Program-made: the position numbers and the translations under genes
Part shown: positions 47,743 through 57,286 of the stretch, piece by piece
How the letters are laid out: every line of letters starts with the position of its first letter
How positions within the stretch are numbered: the first letter of the stretch is position 1
NCBI RefSeq assembly: GCF_000093085.1
Contig: NC_014219.1
Span: forward strand, 3,402,384-3,466,383
Origin: [Bacillus] selenitireducens MLS10
GTDB lineage: Bacteria; Bacillota; Bacilli; Bacillales; Salisediminibacteriaceae
Direction: 5' to 3'
Length of the DNA stretch: 64,000 nucleotides
Notes under the pieces: model-generated
Databases searched by the model: none
What the model saw: only the letters and a program-made list of their open reading frames with translations
What the model was told of the DNA's origin: nothing

Positions 47743-49869
47743 ATGACAGGACTGATCAGGCGCATCATCTCCCTGTTTGGTGATCATCGCGGCATTTCGC
47801 TCATGATTCTCCTGTTTCTGATCATTGAGCTGTCCTTTCTCGCCTTCCTGCCGCTCAGTCTGATGCTGTTGATTGATTACGCCATCGTCCCTGAGGATTT
47901 GTCCATGCTCATGCTTCTGATCGGGATCATCATTACCGGCACCGTCGTCACCTCCGTACTCGGCATGATCCGGATCCGGCGCTACGCATCAGTCGTCAGT
48001 GACATTATGACTGCCTTATACAACCGGATTTTCACCCATCTGCAGCGGCTCCCTCTCCGCTTTTTCAAGGAGACCCGCTCAGGGGACATTCTCGCCCGCT
48101 ACAATACCGATCTGTCCGCGGTGGAGTCCCTTCTGATTCCCTTTCCGCAGCTTGTCATGGCCACACTGAACCTCGCTGTGAATATCGTGATCCTGTTCAC
48201 TCTTCAGTGGCAGCTCGCCGGACTCGTCCTCATCGGGTTCGGGCTAAGCTTCATCCTGCCGAACTACCTGAGCCGGCAGGCGTTTGATGCGAGCCGCACC
48301 CATAAAGCAAGCCAGGCCTCGATCAACGCGCACGCCCAGGAGAACATCCAGGGACAGGAGACCATTAAGGCATTCGGTCTCCAAAAGCGGATGATTGAGC
48401 GATTTAAGGCGGAAGCTGAAGCGGTGCGGAAGGCTTCAAGGGAAGCGAACTTTCTGAATTATCTGCTTGACCGCGCCACGGAAATCGGCGTCATGATCGT
48501 CATTGTCATCACAATCTGTACCGGTGCCGTCTTTGCCTATTATGACATGATCACCATCGGATCCCTGTCAGCATTCGTCACGATCCTTGTCACGATGAGC
48601 TTTCTTATCTCGGATATCACCTGGCTTGCCCCCCAGCTCGTGCAGGCACAGGCCGGCATCGCCCGCATTGACGAACTGTTACGGGAAACACCGGCACGAG
48701 AGAGCGGTGACGCGGTCATCGGCTCCTTGAAGAAGGGGATCACCTTTGATCATGTCTCGTTCAGCTACGACGGGCGAAAACGCCATTTGAAGGATGCCCA
48801 TCTGTTCTTGCCATCCGGCGCCTTCACATCCTTCGTCGGGGCAAGCGGATCCGGAAAAAGCACGATCATGAACCTGATGATGCGCTACTACGAACCGGTG
48901 GAAGGCAACCTGTACTGGGACGATACCGCCTTCCCCGAGATTCAGGACGAAGCCTTTCAAAAGGAAGTCGGCATCGTCTCTCAGGACACCTTTCTCTTTA
49001 ATCTCTCCATCCGGGAAAACATCCGTCTCGGAAGGGCCGACGCCTCTGACGGGGAAGTGGAACAGGCTGCGGCAGATGCAGGGATCCACGAGACGATTCT
49101 GAGCTTCCCTGACGGGTACGACACCCTCGCCGGTGAGCGGGGCGGCAACCTGTCCGGCGGGCAGCGCCAGCGCATTGCCATTGCCCGCGCCATGATCAAA
49201 AAGCCGTCTCTCATGTTCCTTGATGAGGCGACGTCTGCCCTGGACCCGGCCTCCGAGCAGGAGATTCTGCAGGTCATCCGGACCCTTGCAAAAGGGCGGA
49301 CCGTCGTCTCGATTACACATCGCCTGACCACATCCGAGCCCGGCGACCGGATCGTCGTCCTCGATGAAGGGCAGATTACGGAAACCGGCCTTCATACGGA
49401 CCTCGTCCATGGCGGCGGTCCGTATGAAGCCCTGTATGCCAAGCAAAGCGGCTTTCACTTCAGTGATGACGGTCAGGAAGCCTACGTCAGCGGCGAACGC
49501 CTCCGGGCGATTCCGCTCCTTTCAGACGTCGACACGGCTCTCCTTGATGATCTATCCGGCTTTTTCATTACCGAGACGATCGCCAAAGATCAACGGGTGA
49601 TCACAGAGGGCGAAGAAGGCGACAAGTTCTATCTGATTGTCCGCGGGAAAGCACGGGTCGACAAGCAGATCGACGGGGCCGTCACGACCCTCGCGAGACT
49701 CAGTGACGGGGACTTCTTCGGCGAAATTGCGCTCTTAAAGAACGTCCCGAGAACCGCCTCCATCACGGCCGAAACGCCGCTCATCGTCCTGTCTTTGCAA
49801 CGCAAGATGTTCCAGGTGCTCTTAAAGCGGGCCCCTGAACTGAGAAAACAGCTCGAAAAGCGGCTCTGA
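47743..49869 (+). CDS. ABC exporter (TM-NBD) with C-terminal cyclic-nucleotide-binding domain
   Basis: 708 residues. Six membrane helices (about 18-295), type I exporter fold; ATPase domain with Walker A GASGSGKST (366-374), signature LSGGQ (470-474), Walker B MFLDE (491-495) and switch His526; then a cNMP-binding domain (about 590-705) with GEEGDKFYLIVRGKARV and the phosphate-binding cassette FGEIALLKNVPRTAS (660-674), where Arg671 is the usual cyclic phosphate ligand. Half-transporter, so it should dimerise. The fusion suggests export gated by a cyclic nucleotide (inference). It is the last gene of the speE-like operon and is followed by a strong terminator. Confidence 0.93.
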   Translation: MTGLIRRIISLFGDHRGISLMILLFLIIELSFLAFLPLSLMLLIDYAIVPEDLSMLMLLIGIIITGTVVTSVLGMIRIRRYASVVSDIMTALYNRIFTHLQRLPLRFFKETRSGDILARYNTDLSAVESLLIPFPQLVMATLNLAVNIVILFTLQWQLAGLVLIGFGLSFILPNYLSRQAFDASRTHKASQASINAHAQENIQGQETIKAFGLQKRMIERFKAEAEAVRKASREANFLNYLLDRATEIGVMIVIVITICTGAVFAYYDMITIGSLSAFVTILVTMSFLISDITWLAPQLVQAQAGIARIDELLRETPARESGDAVIGSLKKGITFDHVSFSYDGRKRHLKDAHLFLPSGAFTSFVGASGSGKSTIMNLMMRYYEPVEGNLYWDDTAFPEIQDEAFQKEVGIVSQDTFLFNLSIRENIRLGRADASDGEVEQAAADAGIHETILSFPDGYDTLAGERGGNLSGGQRQRIAIARAMIKKPSLMFLDEATSALDPASEQEILQVIRTLAKGRTVVSITHRLTTSEPGDRIVVLDEGQITETGLHTDLVHGGGPYEALYAKQSGFHFSDDGQEAYVSGERLRAIPLLSDVDTALLDDLSGFFITETIAKDQRVITEGEEGDKFYLIVRGKARVDKQIDGAVTTLARLSDGDFFGEIALLKNVPRTASITAETPLIVLSLQRKMFQVLLKRAPELRKQLEKRL

Positions 49870-49877
49870 CCGGACCG

Positions 49878-49918
49878 AAAAGCCCCTGAACCCACGGATA
49901 CCGGGTTTCAGGGGCTTT
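49878..49918. terminator. Bidirectional terminator after the exporter gene
   Basis: Stem AAAGCCCCTGAACCC / GGGTTTCAGGGGCTTT (49878-49893 with 49903-49918, one bulge) between convergent genes. Confidence 0.85.
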
Positions 49919-49943
49919 CCTTATGCAATACGGATGCCTGTAC

Positions 49944-51914
49944 TCATTCGAAGTAATCCGTGACAAAAACGGGTGCTTCATGGGGTTCGTAGCCGTAAAA
50001 CCGGTAGCCGTAGTAGGTCTCGACAATCGCGATATACGCCCCCTCCTGATACAGATTCCCGTACGAGAGAAGCTCCGCCTGCTCACTGTCATCCACAACG
50101 GTCAGCATGTTTTCAGAAAGGGCCGTGACCTCGACCTCATTCATCTCAAGCTCCTGCATCACTTCATAAAAATCGCCACCGTCCCAGGTCATCACATGGA
50201 TCTCTTCAATATTTTCGGCCGTCATCAGGATATCCGAAAAGCCCCGCTCATCGAGAAAGCGAATCGTCTCCACATCCGCGTCCGTTAAAGTGATCGAGAG
50301 CCATTCATTGCCCACGGCTTCAAACTGAATACTGCCGATCCCCGCATATTGGTTGCTTGAAAGCGCGTAGGACGGGCGGTTTTCTGCATCGGCCTGCAGG
50401 GCTTCAAGAAGCTGATCGAGATCCTCCTGCCCTGCGATCCGGTTGTCGCCATCACTGTTTCGGAGGTCTCCGTGAACCGTTGCAAACGTAAGGTCAAGCT
50501 CACCGGCGAGGAAGGCCGGATCGTACGCCCGCTTGAACTCCTCCGTCTCACGGATCCCGAGCGTCTCTTCTCTCAGAAACTGATCAGACACCGTGTATTC
50601 CCTTTGCAGGGTCCGGCCATTTTCAAGCCGGTATTCAAGACTGATTCGGTGCCATGAATCCGGCTCCGTCGTCCGGGCATGGTCGATAAGCGACTGGTGT
50701 AGGGCCGTCATTGCAGCAAGGGTTTCCGTCTCCATGATCCGCCGTTCTTCCTCCTGGTTAGTAAAGCTTGTGTAAGGTGCGTACACCTTGCCATACGCAA
50801 TGTCCGCAGGCTCCGGAATCGTATTTTCATAGACGGATGCCGTAATCTGCACCGGTACCATCAATACCGCAATCGTAAGCGCATAAGCGAGGAATCCTTT
50901 CCAGGGCCACTTGAGACGGAGCGCCTTCTGGATGATCATCTGCAGGAACGTGTAGGCCACGACCGCGCCAATGAAATAGCCGATGAAGGTCCAGACAAGA
51001 CCGCCGCCAAGAACTTCGGAGAAATAGAGCCCGGCGATGAGCATAAAGAAAAACGTAAGTCCGTACAAAAACACATGCCTGACACCCGTGAACACGATCG
51101 TCTCTTCCGTTGCCTCTGAATGCCGCCAGCGGTAAAACAGAAAACTGAGCGCGATCAGCGTGATGGCAATGCCGCCGTGAATGAGGTATTCCTGCCAGAC
51201 GAGGGGACGGTTCGTCATCTCAATCCATCTGGCAAACAGAATGCCGTTCAGACCAATCGTCTCAATATACGCCGACTGGGCAAGTCCGAGGATGAAATAC
51301 TGCAAATTCACAATCGCAAGAATTACCAGGAGTGCCGGCACAAAGATGAGGACGTACGTGAGCGTCCCGTGCAAGAGACTGTTCCCGACAAGGATCCCGG
51401 TAAACATCGAGAGGGAGAACATGAGCACCATCATGAAGAGGGTCATCATCATCCAGACGCCGATATCCGTATACGAATAAAACTGTTGCTCCAAAAACGG
51501 CCGCACTATGAGTAAAGCAAGGCCGGTGAGAAGCGTCGCACCCGTCAGCACGGACAGTCCCGTCACATACAGATGCTTCAGTATATGAATCCTTGTAAAC
51601 GGCAGACTGTGCATGAGGTCCGTCGCCTGTTTTTTCGTCATGAAATTCATCAGCACCACGCTGACGAGGACCGGGAATACCGCAATGATGCTCAGCTGAA
51701 ACGGATAGGAAAAGGCCATCAGCGTGTTCAGATCCGAACCGGCAAAGAGGCCCGGCGTTTCGTTCATCTGACCGACCGCGCTCAGCTCTCTCGTGAGAAT
51801 ACTGACAGGCAGGACAATCAGGAGTGCAATGGCGAGAAAGGAACCGATCCAGCTCACCGTGCTCAGCTGCATCCGGAACAGGGATTTATTCAATGATAAG
51901 ATTTCGGATTTCAT
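49944..51914 (-). CDS. ABC transporter permease (large, with extracytoplasmic or cytoplasmic C-terminal domain)
   Basis: 656 residues. Six or more membrane helices in the N-terminal about 350 residues (ABC-2-like: LSTVSWIGSFLAIALLIVLP; VLMNFMTKKQATDLMHSLPF, a cytoplasmic coupling-type segment), then a soluble domain of about 290 residues with no recognised catalytic site. The ATG at 51912-51914 is used because GGAGG lies eight bases upstream; it overlaps the ATPase gene by 29 bp. Partner of the ATPase and GntR regulator upstream. The arrangement recalls the B. subtilis ytr system (antibiotic/cell-wall stress), but the substrate is unknown. Confidence 0.88.
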   Translation of the reverse strand: MKSEILSLNKSLFRMQLSTVSWIGSFLAIALLIVLPVSILTRELSAVGQMNETPGLFAGSDLNTLMAFSYPFQLSIIAVFPVLVSVVLMNFMTKKQATDLMHSLPFTRIHILKHLYVTGLSVLTGATLLTGLALLIVRPFLEQQFYSYTDIGVWMMMTLFMMVLMFSLSMFTGILVGNSLLHGTLTYVLIFVPALLVILAIVNLQYFILGLAQSAYIETIGLNGILFARWIEMTNRPLVWQEYLIHGGIAITLIALSFLFYRWRHSEATEETIVFTGVRHVFLYGLTFFFMLIAGLYFSEVLGGGLVWTFIGYFIGAVVAYTFLQMIIQKALRLKWPWKGFLAYALTIAVLMVPVQITASVYENTIPEPADIAYGKVYAPYTSFTNQEEERRIMETETLAAMTALHQSLIDHARTTEPDSWHRISLEYRLENGRTLQREYTVSDQFLREETLGIRETEEFKRAYDPAFLAGELDLTFATVHGDLRNSDGDNRIAGQEDLDQLLEALQADAENRPSYALSSNQYAGIGSIQFEAVGNEWLSITLTDADVETIRFLDERGFSDILMTAENIEEIHVMTWDGGDFYEVMQELEMNEVEVTALSENMLTVVDDSEQAELLSYGNLYQEGAYIAIVETYYGYRFYGYEPHEAPVFVTDYFE

Positions 51915-52791
51915 AGCCGGCACCTCCGAGTTCATAGTGAAACACTTCTTCAAGGGTCAGTGGCAGGACATCGAGAATCGCCGGATCAAAGGCATTGATA
52001 TGCGAAACGACCTCGTCTTTGTCCCCTCTGACGATCAGCATCTGCATGCTGCCCCGCTTCTCGTGATGCAACAGATCAAGCCCTTCAATGAGCTTATCGT
52101 GACCCGGCGGCTGCCTGAAGGCAATCTGAATCTTATGGATGTCACTCTTCAGATCATCGAGATCCCGCTCAAAGAGGATCCCGCCCTGATGCATGACCCC
52201 GACGTAGTCACAGAAGTCCTCCATCTCCCTCAGGTTATGGGAAGACACCATCAGTGTCAGAGACCGGTCCGCTACTTCCTGAAGGAGAATGTTCTTCATC
52301 TGGTGACGCACGACCGGATCGAGTCCGTCGAACGGCTCATCAAGAATGAGCACATCCGGCATGGAAGAGATCGTCAGAATCATCGCCGCAAGCCGCTGCA
52401 TCCCTTTGGAGAACTGGGTCAGCTTGCGATTTTTATCAATCTCAAAGTGACCCGTCAGCTGTTCATAGCGCTTCTGATTCCACCCCGGATAAATCCCGCT
52501 GTAAAAGCCCGCCATATCATCGAGACTCGTCTGGTTAAAGAAGTACGGCTGATCCGAGATGAACAGGGTCCGCGCCTTCGTTTTCGGCGTCTCGTAAACG
52601 GGTTGACCGTCGACGGTTGCCGACCCTCCGTCTGCCCGGTAAATGCCCGCGAGGAGCTTTAACAGCGTCGATTTCCCTGCGCCGTTCGAACCGAGGAGCC
52701 CGTAGATCGATCCTTTTTGCACATGGACACTGACGCGATTGACAGCCTGCACATCCCCGAACCGTTTCGTCAGTTCATTCGTTTCAATCAT
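51886..52791 (-). CDS. ABC transporter ATP-binding protein (YtrB-like)
   Basis: 301 residues. Walker A LLGSNGAGKSTLL at about 33-45, signature FSKGMQRL in place of LSGGQ, Walker B VLILDEPFDGLDP, switch His in MVSSHNLREMEDF. The C-terminal about 80 residues are a transporter-specific extension. The start ATG overlaps the GntR stop in ATGA, and the gene ends inside the permease start, so all three are co-translated. Cytoplasmic subunit of the transporter. Confidence 0.94.
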   Translation of the reverse strand: MIETNELTKRFGDVQAVNRVSVHVQKGSIYGLLGSNGAGKSTLLKLLAGIYRADGGSATVDGQPVYETPKTKARTLFISDQPYFFNQTSLDDMAGFYSGIYPGWNQKRYEQLTGHFEIDKNRKLTQFSKGMQRLAAMILTISSMPDVLILDEPFDGLDPVVRHQMKNILLQEVADRSLTLMVSSHNLREMEDFCDYVGVMHQGGILFERDLDDLKSDIHKIQIAFRQPPGHDKLIEGLDLLHHEKRGSMQMLIVRGDKDEVVSHINAFDPAILDVLPLTLEEVFHYELGGAGYEIRNLIIE

Positions 52792-53180
52792 GACGGTTCA
52801 CCTCCTTCTCCTTCTTCTGATTCAATGAGCGGATCCATCATCTGCAGGATGTCTTCCTTTCGCCCGCCGAGGTAAACAAATTCAGCAATGAGTTTTTCAA
52901 GGTCTTCTTTCAGCATCTGTAACCGCTCCTCGTTCTGATTGTGGGTCTTCGGGGAAACAAAGCGCCCCCTGCCAGGCATCGAATAAATATAGCCTTCCCT
53001 CTCGAGCTCCCGGTACGCTTTTTGGATCGTATTCGGATTGATTGTCAGCTCCTGTGCGAGGTTCCGGACAGAAGGGAGCTGCTCATCGTCCGCGATGACG
53101 TCGTTAATGATCTGCGTCTTCAGCTGTTCCATCAGCTGTTCATAAATCGGAACACGGCTGCGAATATCAATGGAAAGCAT
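52788..53180 (-). CDS. GntR-family regulator, YtrA subfamily
   Basis: 130 residues. N-terminal winged helix (about 8-75) with PIYEQLMEQLKTQI, LPSVRNLAQELTINPNTIQKAYRELE and GYIYSMPGRGRFV, then a short helical tail, the compact YtrA type without a ligand domain. The ATG at 53178-53180 follows GGAGG by eight bases; a GTG three codons upstream is less well placed. It probably represses its own operon through the inverted repeat at 53234-53272, and may respond to envelope stress (inference from the subfamily). Confidence 0.93.
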   Translation of the reverse strand: MLSIDIRSRVPIYEQLMEQLKTQIINDVIADDEQLPSVRNLAQELTINPNTIQKAYRELEREGYIYSMPGRGRFVSPKTHNQNEERLQMLKEDLEKLIAEFVYLGGRKEDILQMMDPLIESEEGEGGEPS

Positions 53181-53233
53181 CCTGTTCACCTCCGGTTGAA
53201 TGGATCGCTCTGGTGATTAACCAAAAGGATCAT

Positions 53234-53272
53234 CGTACTAACTGTATTATTCATCATAATACGGTTAGTACG
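53234..53272. promoter_or_regulatory. Operator (inverted repeat) for the YtrA-type regulator
   Basis: CGTACTAACTGTATTA (53234-53249) and TAATACGGTTAGTACG (53257-53272) are inverted repeats matching at 15 of 16 positions with a 7-bp gap, centred about 70 bp upstream of the regulator gene. A TATTAT -10-like box lies inside the repeat, so binding should block the promoter. Confidence 0.85.
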
Positions 53273-53310
53273 AAATGTCCATCTGTTTTTTCATCTTCCG
53301 CGTGTGTGAT

Positions 53311-53340
53311 TTGACAGTTATGATACCATTCACTTATCAG
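53311..53340 (+). promoter_or_regulatory. Candidate promoter for the 58-residue protein
   Basis: Perfect -35 TTGACA (53311-53316), 18-bp spacer, weak -10 TATCAG (53335-53340), about 75 bp before the TTG start. Confidence 0.4.
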
Positions 53341-53414
53341 GACTTGAAAAACGAGATAAACAGGTGATCCGTTCTTGACGAAGGGATCCGGCAACTGGAC
53401 ATGGAGGGATATGT

Positions 53415-53591
53415 TTGGCTGATGACGTGAATCAGGAAATTTTACGAGAGTTAAAGAAAATCAATGAGAAGTTGGACCGGTTGGAAGAACCTCAAGGGTT
53501 ATCAACGCCCATGAAACTCTTAGCGCTGTTTTTGGGCGTCATCGTATTGGGACCGGTCTTTTCCTACTTGCTGTTTTTCCTGATCTACTGA
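53415..53591 (+). CDS. Small single-span membrane protein, unknown
   Basis: 58 residues. The frame is TTG-started (ADDVNQEILRELKKINEKLD follows), with GGAGGG about seven bases upstream; the only ATG in frame lies 34 codons further in. A charged heptad-like N-terminal helix (about 5-27, ILRELKKINEKLDRLEE) suggests a short coiled coil, followed by one membrane helix (about 35-58, LFLGVIVLGPVFSYLLFFLI). A promoter candidate precedes it and a strong terminator follows, supporting a real gene. Not recognised; too short for most ORF lists. Confidence 0.7.
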   Translation: MADDVNQEILRELKKINEKLDRLEEPQGLSTPMKLLALFLGVIVLGPVFSYLLFFLIY

Positions 53592-53632
53592 CAAACGACA
53601 GGGGCAAACAGAAAGGCTGGTGGAAAAACTCG

Positions 53633-53681
53633 AAAAAAGTCGACCAACCTCCAGTGATGCTGGAAATCGGTCGACTTTTTT
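53633..53681. terminator. Bidirectional terminator between the small protein and the MCP gene
   Basis: 13-bp perfect stem AAAAAAGTCGACC / GGTCGACTTTTTT (53633-53645 with 53669-53681) with an inner CCAG/CTGG hairpin; T-runs on both strands. Confidence 0.95.
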
Positions 53682-53710
53682 CTTGCTGTTTGCACTTGAT
53701 TTGCTTCTGA

Positions 53711-55441
53711 TCAGGTCTTGAAAACATGCACAATATCGTCGAGATCTTCGGCGATTTGTGAAAGGGCCGCCGCCGCTGAGGCGACTTCCTCCATCGAAGC
53801 CGTCTGTTCCTCGGCGCTTGACGCGATGCTCGCCACTTCCTGAGACGTTTCTTCCACGCCCTGCACCGTCTTCATCACCGCTTCGACCACCTTGCCCGTC
53901 GTCGAATTGGCTGACGAGATATGCTTCGACACTTCACCGGACATGCTGACGATCGTATCCTTCGAGGAGGCGATCTTGTCAAAGGCTTCCCCGGTTAATG
54001 CAATGGAATCGCGCCCTTCGTCCACGCGGGCTTCATTTTCCTTCATGACGTGTGTCGCTTTACTGATGTCCTGCTGAATCTCTTCGACGAGCCGGCTGAT
54101 CTTGCCGGCTGACTGATTGGATTCTTCCGCGAGCTTTCGGACTTCGTCGGCCACGACTGCGAAGCCTTTGCCGTGTTCACCGGCACGCGCCGCTTCAATG
54201 GCCGCGTTCAGTGCAAGGAGATTCGTCTGTTCGGAAATATCGGTGATCAGCCCGAGAATCCCTTCGATCTCCTGCGATTTCTTGCCGAGTTCATGGATCG
54301 ATGCCGCTGCGGTGGAGGTCTGTTCCTGAATGAGCGTCATCTTCTCTGAGGAGTCATCGACCTGATGCTTCCCTTCTTCGATCCGTGACGTCGTGTCCTC
54401 AACGGCGTCATTGACCTTCTTCATATTAGCCTGAATCCTTGCAATCACTTCCGAGACGTCCATCACATCTTCTTGCATGGCGTTCGCCATGTCGCTTTGG
54501 TCCGTCGAGCTCTCGGAAATGGTGGAAATGGACTCCGTCACCTGTTCCGTCGCCTTCGTCGTCTCTTCCGAGCTTGCCGTCAGCTGCTCTGAAGACGACG
54601 CGAGCTGACCGGCATAGTCGATGATCCGCTCCACCATATTCCGGGTATTGCCTTTCATCTGATTCATGCTCCTGGCAAGATCTCCAAACTCATCCTTACG
54701 CCCCTCAGGCAGATCATCGAGAACGAGGTTGTTGTCGCTCATCGCCTTCAGCTGATCGCGCACCTCACCGACAGGCCTTGAAATGCTTCTTGCAAAGAAG
54801 AAAATCGCCACACCGCCAAGGATCAGTGCCCCGGACAGGGTCCAGACAACGGTCCAGAGAATCGCATTGGACGCGGCATTGTAGTCTTCCATATACGAGC
54901 CTGCCGTGACCACCCAGTCCCAGTTCGGATCGAGTTCGTTATACATGATCTTCTCCCCGACGCGGTCCGGATCATTCGGGAATTCCCACGAATAGAAGGT
55001 AAATCCGCCGCCTTCCTGAGCTGCCTGGATCTGATCCTGAACGAGGAAGCGGCCCTGCTCGTCCTGCACATCCCAGACGTTCTCCCCTTCGAGACTCGGA
55101 TGCAGAATTTCCGTCCCTTCTTCGTCATAGATCACAAAGTAGCCGTTCTCACCGAGGTCGATATCCGTCGTGATCTCACGGGTCCCGTCCTCTCTCGCCT
55201 CACCCATCAGGTATTCCCGCACCTGTTCCTGGGCGTCGTCAAGGCTGATGGTTCCTGCCTCGACCTGCTGATCCATGCTGTCAATCAGCATGAGCGCCAT
55301 CGTGACGGCGTTCTCAATCGTCGTCTCTCCTGACTCATTCAAGCCCTCATTCGCCGTATAATACGCCGTTGTCCCTACAATCAATCCCGGCACAAGCAAC
55401 AACACCGCCGAAATCGCCATCATCTTATTTCTGATTCCCAT
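53711..55441 (-). CDS. Methyl-accepting chemotaxis protein with Cache-type sensor
   Basis: 576 residues. First membrane helix about 10-28, extracytoplasmic sensor of about 170 residues with an sCache/PAS-like pattern ([38 protein letters not shown]), second helix about 200-222, HAMP to about 285, then the signalling domain with [19 protein letters not shown]. Such sensors bind small organic ligands. Three ATG codons in a row follow the Shine-Dalgarno AGGAGG; the third (55439-55441) has the best spacing. Ends convergent to the 58-residue protein gene. Confidence 0.94.
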   Translation of the reverse strand: MGIRNKMMAISAVLLLVPGLIVGTTAYYTANEGLNESGETTIENAVTMALMLIDSMDQQVEAGTISLDDAQEQVREYLMGEAREDGTREITTDIDLGENGYFVIYDEEGTEILHPSLEGENVWDVQDEQGRFLVQDQIQAAQEGGGFTFYSWEFPNDPDRVGEKIMYNELDPNWDWVVTAGSYMEDYNAASNAILWTVVWTLSGALILGGVAIFFFARSISRPVGEVRDQLKAMSDNNLVLDDLPEGRKDEFGDLARSMNQMKGNTRNMVERIIDYAGQLASSSEQLTASSEETTKATEQVTESISTISESSTDQSDMANAMQEDVMDVSEVIARIQANMKKVNDAVEDTTSRIEEGKHQVDDSSEKMTLIQEQTSTAAASIHELGKKSQEIEGILGLITDISEQTNLLALNAAIEAARAGEHGKGFAVVADEVRKLAEESNQSAGKISRLVEEIQQDISKATHVMKENEARVDEGRDSIALTGEAFDKIASSKDTIVSMSGEVSKHISSANSTTGKVVEAVMKTVQGVEETSQEVASIASSAEEQTASMEEVASAAAALSQIAEDLDDIVHVFKT

Positions 55442-55575
55442 CATCATCCTCCTAAACAAGACTGTCGAACCACTGTTTAATAGTGACTTGATCGTATCGC
55501 ATTTCCGAACGGATTTCTACCATTATTTTGACCGAAGACACGCGACAAAAAAGAGAGCGTTCTCATCATGAACAG

Positions 55576-55606
55576 AAAAACCCGCCTGAACAGACAGGCG
55601 GGTTTT
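55576..55606 (-). terminator. Terminator of argS
   Basis: Minus-strand stem AAACCCGCCTG / CAGGCGGGTTT followed by TTTCTG, 12 bp past the argS stop. Confidence 0.88.
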
Positions 55607-55618
55607 CATACATGGTAA

Positions 55619-57286
55619 TTACATTTTTTCAGGTGCTGATACGCCAACCAGACTCAGGCCGTTCCTGAGGGTGATTCTCACGGCTTCAACAAGTGCGAGG
55701 CGTGCTTTCGTCAGCGCTTCGTCGTCGGTGATCACCTTGTCTGCATTGTAAAAGCTGTGCAGCGCCTGGGCGAGTTCATGCACGTAGTTTGTGATCCGGT
55801 GCGGCAACCGGCGCGACGCCGCATCGGCGACGGCTTCCGGGAATTCTCCGAGCTTCTTCATCAGATCGTGCTCTTTCTCTGACGTGAGCTTTGTGAGATC
55901 CGCGGACGGATCCGGTTCGAAGCCTTTCTCTTTCGCCTGACGGATCATGCTGCAGATGCGGGCATGGGCATACTGCACGTAGAAAACCGGGTTTTCGTTG
56001 GACTGGGACTTCGCAAGGTCCAGGTCAAAGTCAAGATGCGTATCCGCGGCCCGCATGGCGAAGAAATAGCGGGTGGCGTCGATCCCCACCTCTTCCATCA
56101 GTTCGCGCATCGTAACGGCCTTGCCGGTACGTTTACTCATCTTCACCTTTTCCCCGTTCTCAAACAGGTTCACCATCTGAATGATCTGCACGCTCAGCTG
56201 CTCTTCATCATACCCGAGCGCCTGAACAGCCGCTTTCATTCGTGCGATATAGCCGTGGTGATCGGCTCCCCAGATATTGATGACTTCATCAAAACCGCGT
56301 TTGAACTTATCGTTGTGATAGGCGATGTCCGGAGTGAGGTACGTGTAGCTGCCGTCTCCTTTAACAAGCACCCGGTCTTTGTCATCGCCGTAGTCCGTTG
56401 AGCGGAACCAGGTTGCGCCTTCGTGTTCATACGTCTTGTCCCGGGCTTTCAAATCTTCAAGGATCTCTTCCACCTGCCCGTTCTCATAGACCGATGTCTC
56501 AGAGAACCAGACGTCGAAATGGACCCTGTAGTCGTTCAGATCGTTCTTCAGTTTATCGAGCTCCCGCTTTAAGCCGAATTCCCGGAAAAAAGCCTGGCGA
56601 TTGGCAGGATCGGCGTCCTTAAATCGATCTCCGTACGTATCGACGAGCTCTTCTGCGAAGCCGATAATGTCTTTGCCCTGATAGCCGTCTTCCGGCATGT
56701 CCGCTTCCTCACCCAACGCCTGCAAGTAACGGGCCTCAAGAGAGAGGGCCAGGTTGTCGATCTGGTTGCCTGCATCATTGATGTAGTATTCACGGGTCAC
56801 ATCGTACCCTGCTTTATCAAGAATGTGGCAGAGGGCATCCCCGACGGCCGCTCCTCTGGCATGTCCGAGATGCAGGGTGCCGGTCGGGTTGGCGGAGACA
56901 AACTCCACCTGGATCTTTTTACCGTTCCCGACGTCCGTCGATCCGAAGTCGTCCTGTTTCGCAAGGACGGCTTTGACCACGTCTGCGAGGTAATCTTTCT
57001 TCATCGTGAAATTCAGAAAGCCCGGACCCGCGATTTCCACCGTTTCCACAGAAGCTGCTTCAAGGTCAAGGTTGGCCTGAATGTCTTCCGCGATCTGTTT
57101 CGGTGCTTTTTTTGCCACTCTCGCAAGCTGCATGGCAAGGTTTGACGCATAGTCTCCGTGTGATTTGTCCTTCGGCGTCTCGATGACCACCTCCGGAATC
57201 TCTTCCTCTTTAGCCAAACCGGCTTCTACAACGGCCTGTACGAGCTCGGTTTTTAACTGGTCTTTGATATCCTCCACTTGACTCAT
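55619..57286 (-). CDS. argS: Arginyl-tRNA synthetase
   Basis: 555 residues, class I. HIGH-type motif HLGH at 139-142 in [21 protein letters not shown]-like [11 protein letters not shown] at about 370-380, N-terminal Add1-type domain with [16 protein letters not shown], and the C-terminal anticodon-binding helices ([22 protein letters not shown]). The ATG overlaps the ywiB stop by four bases (ATGA). The pair ywiB-argS is conserved in Bacillus. Confidence 0.97.
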   Translation of the reverse strand: MSQVEDIKDQLKTELVQAVVEAGLAKEEEIPEVVIETPKDKSHGDYASNLAMQLARVAKKAPKQIAEDIQANLDLEAASVETVEIAGPGFLNFTMKKDYLADVVKAVLAKQDDFGSTDVGNGKKIQVEFVSANPTGTLHLGHARGAAVGDALCHILDKAGYDVTREYYINDAGNQIDNLALSLEARYLQALGEEADMPEDGYQGKDIIGFAEELVDTYGDRFKDADPANRQAFFREFGLKRELDKLKNDLNDYRVHFDVWFSETSVYENGQVEEILEDLKARDKTYEHEGATWFRSTDYGDDKDRVLVKGDGSYTYLTPDIAYHNDKFKRGFDEVINIWGADHHGYIARMKAAVQALGYDEEQLSVQIIQMVNLFENGEKVKMSKRTGKAVTMRELMEEVGIDATRYFFAMRAADTHLDFDLDLAKSQSNENPVFYVQYAHARICSMIRQAKEKGFEPDPSADLTKLTSEKEHDLMKKLGEFPEAVADAASRRLPHRITNYVHELAQALHSFYNADKVITDDEALTKARLALVEAVRITLRNGLSLVGVSAPEKM

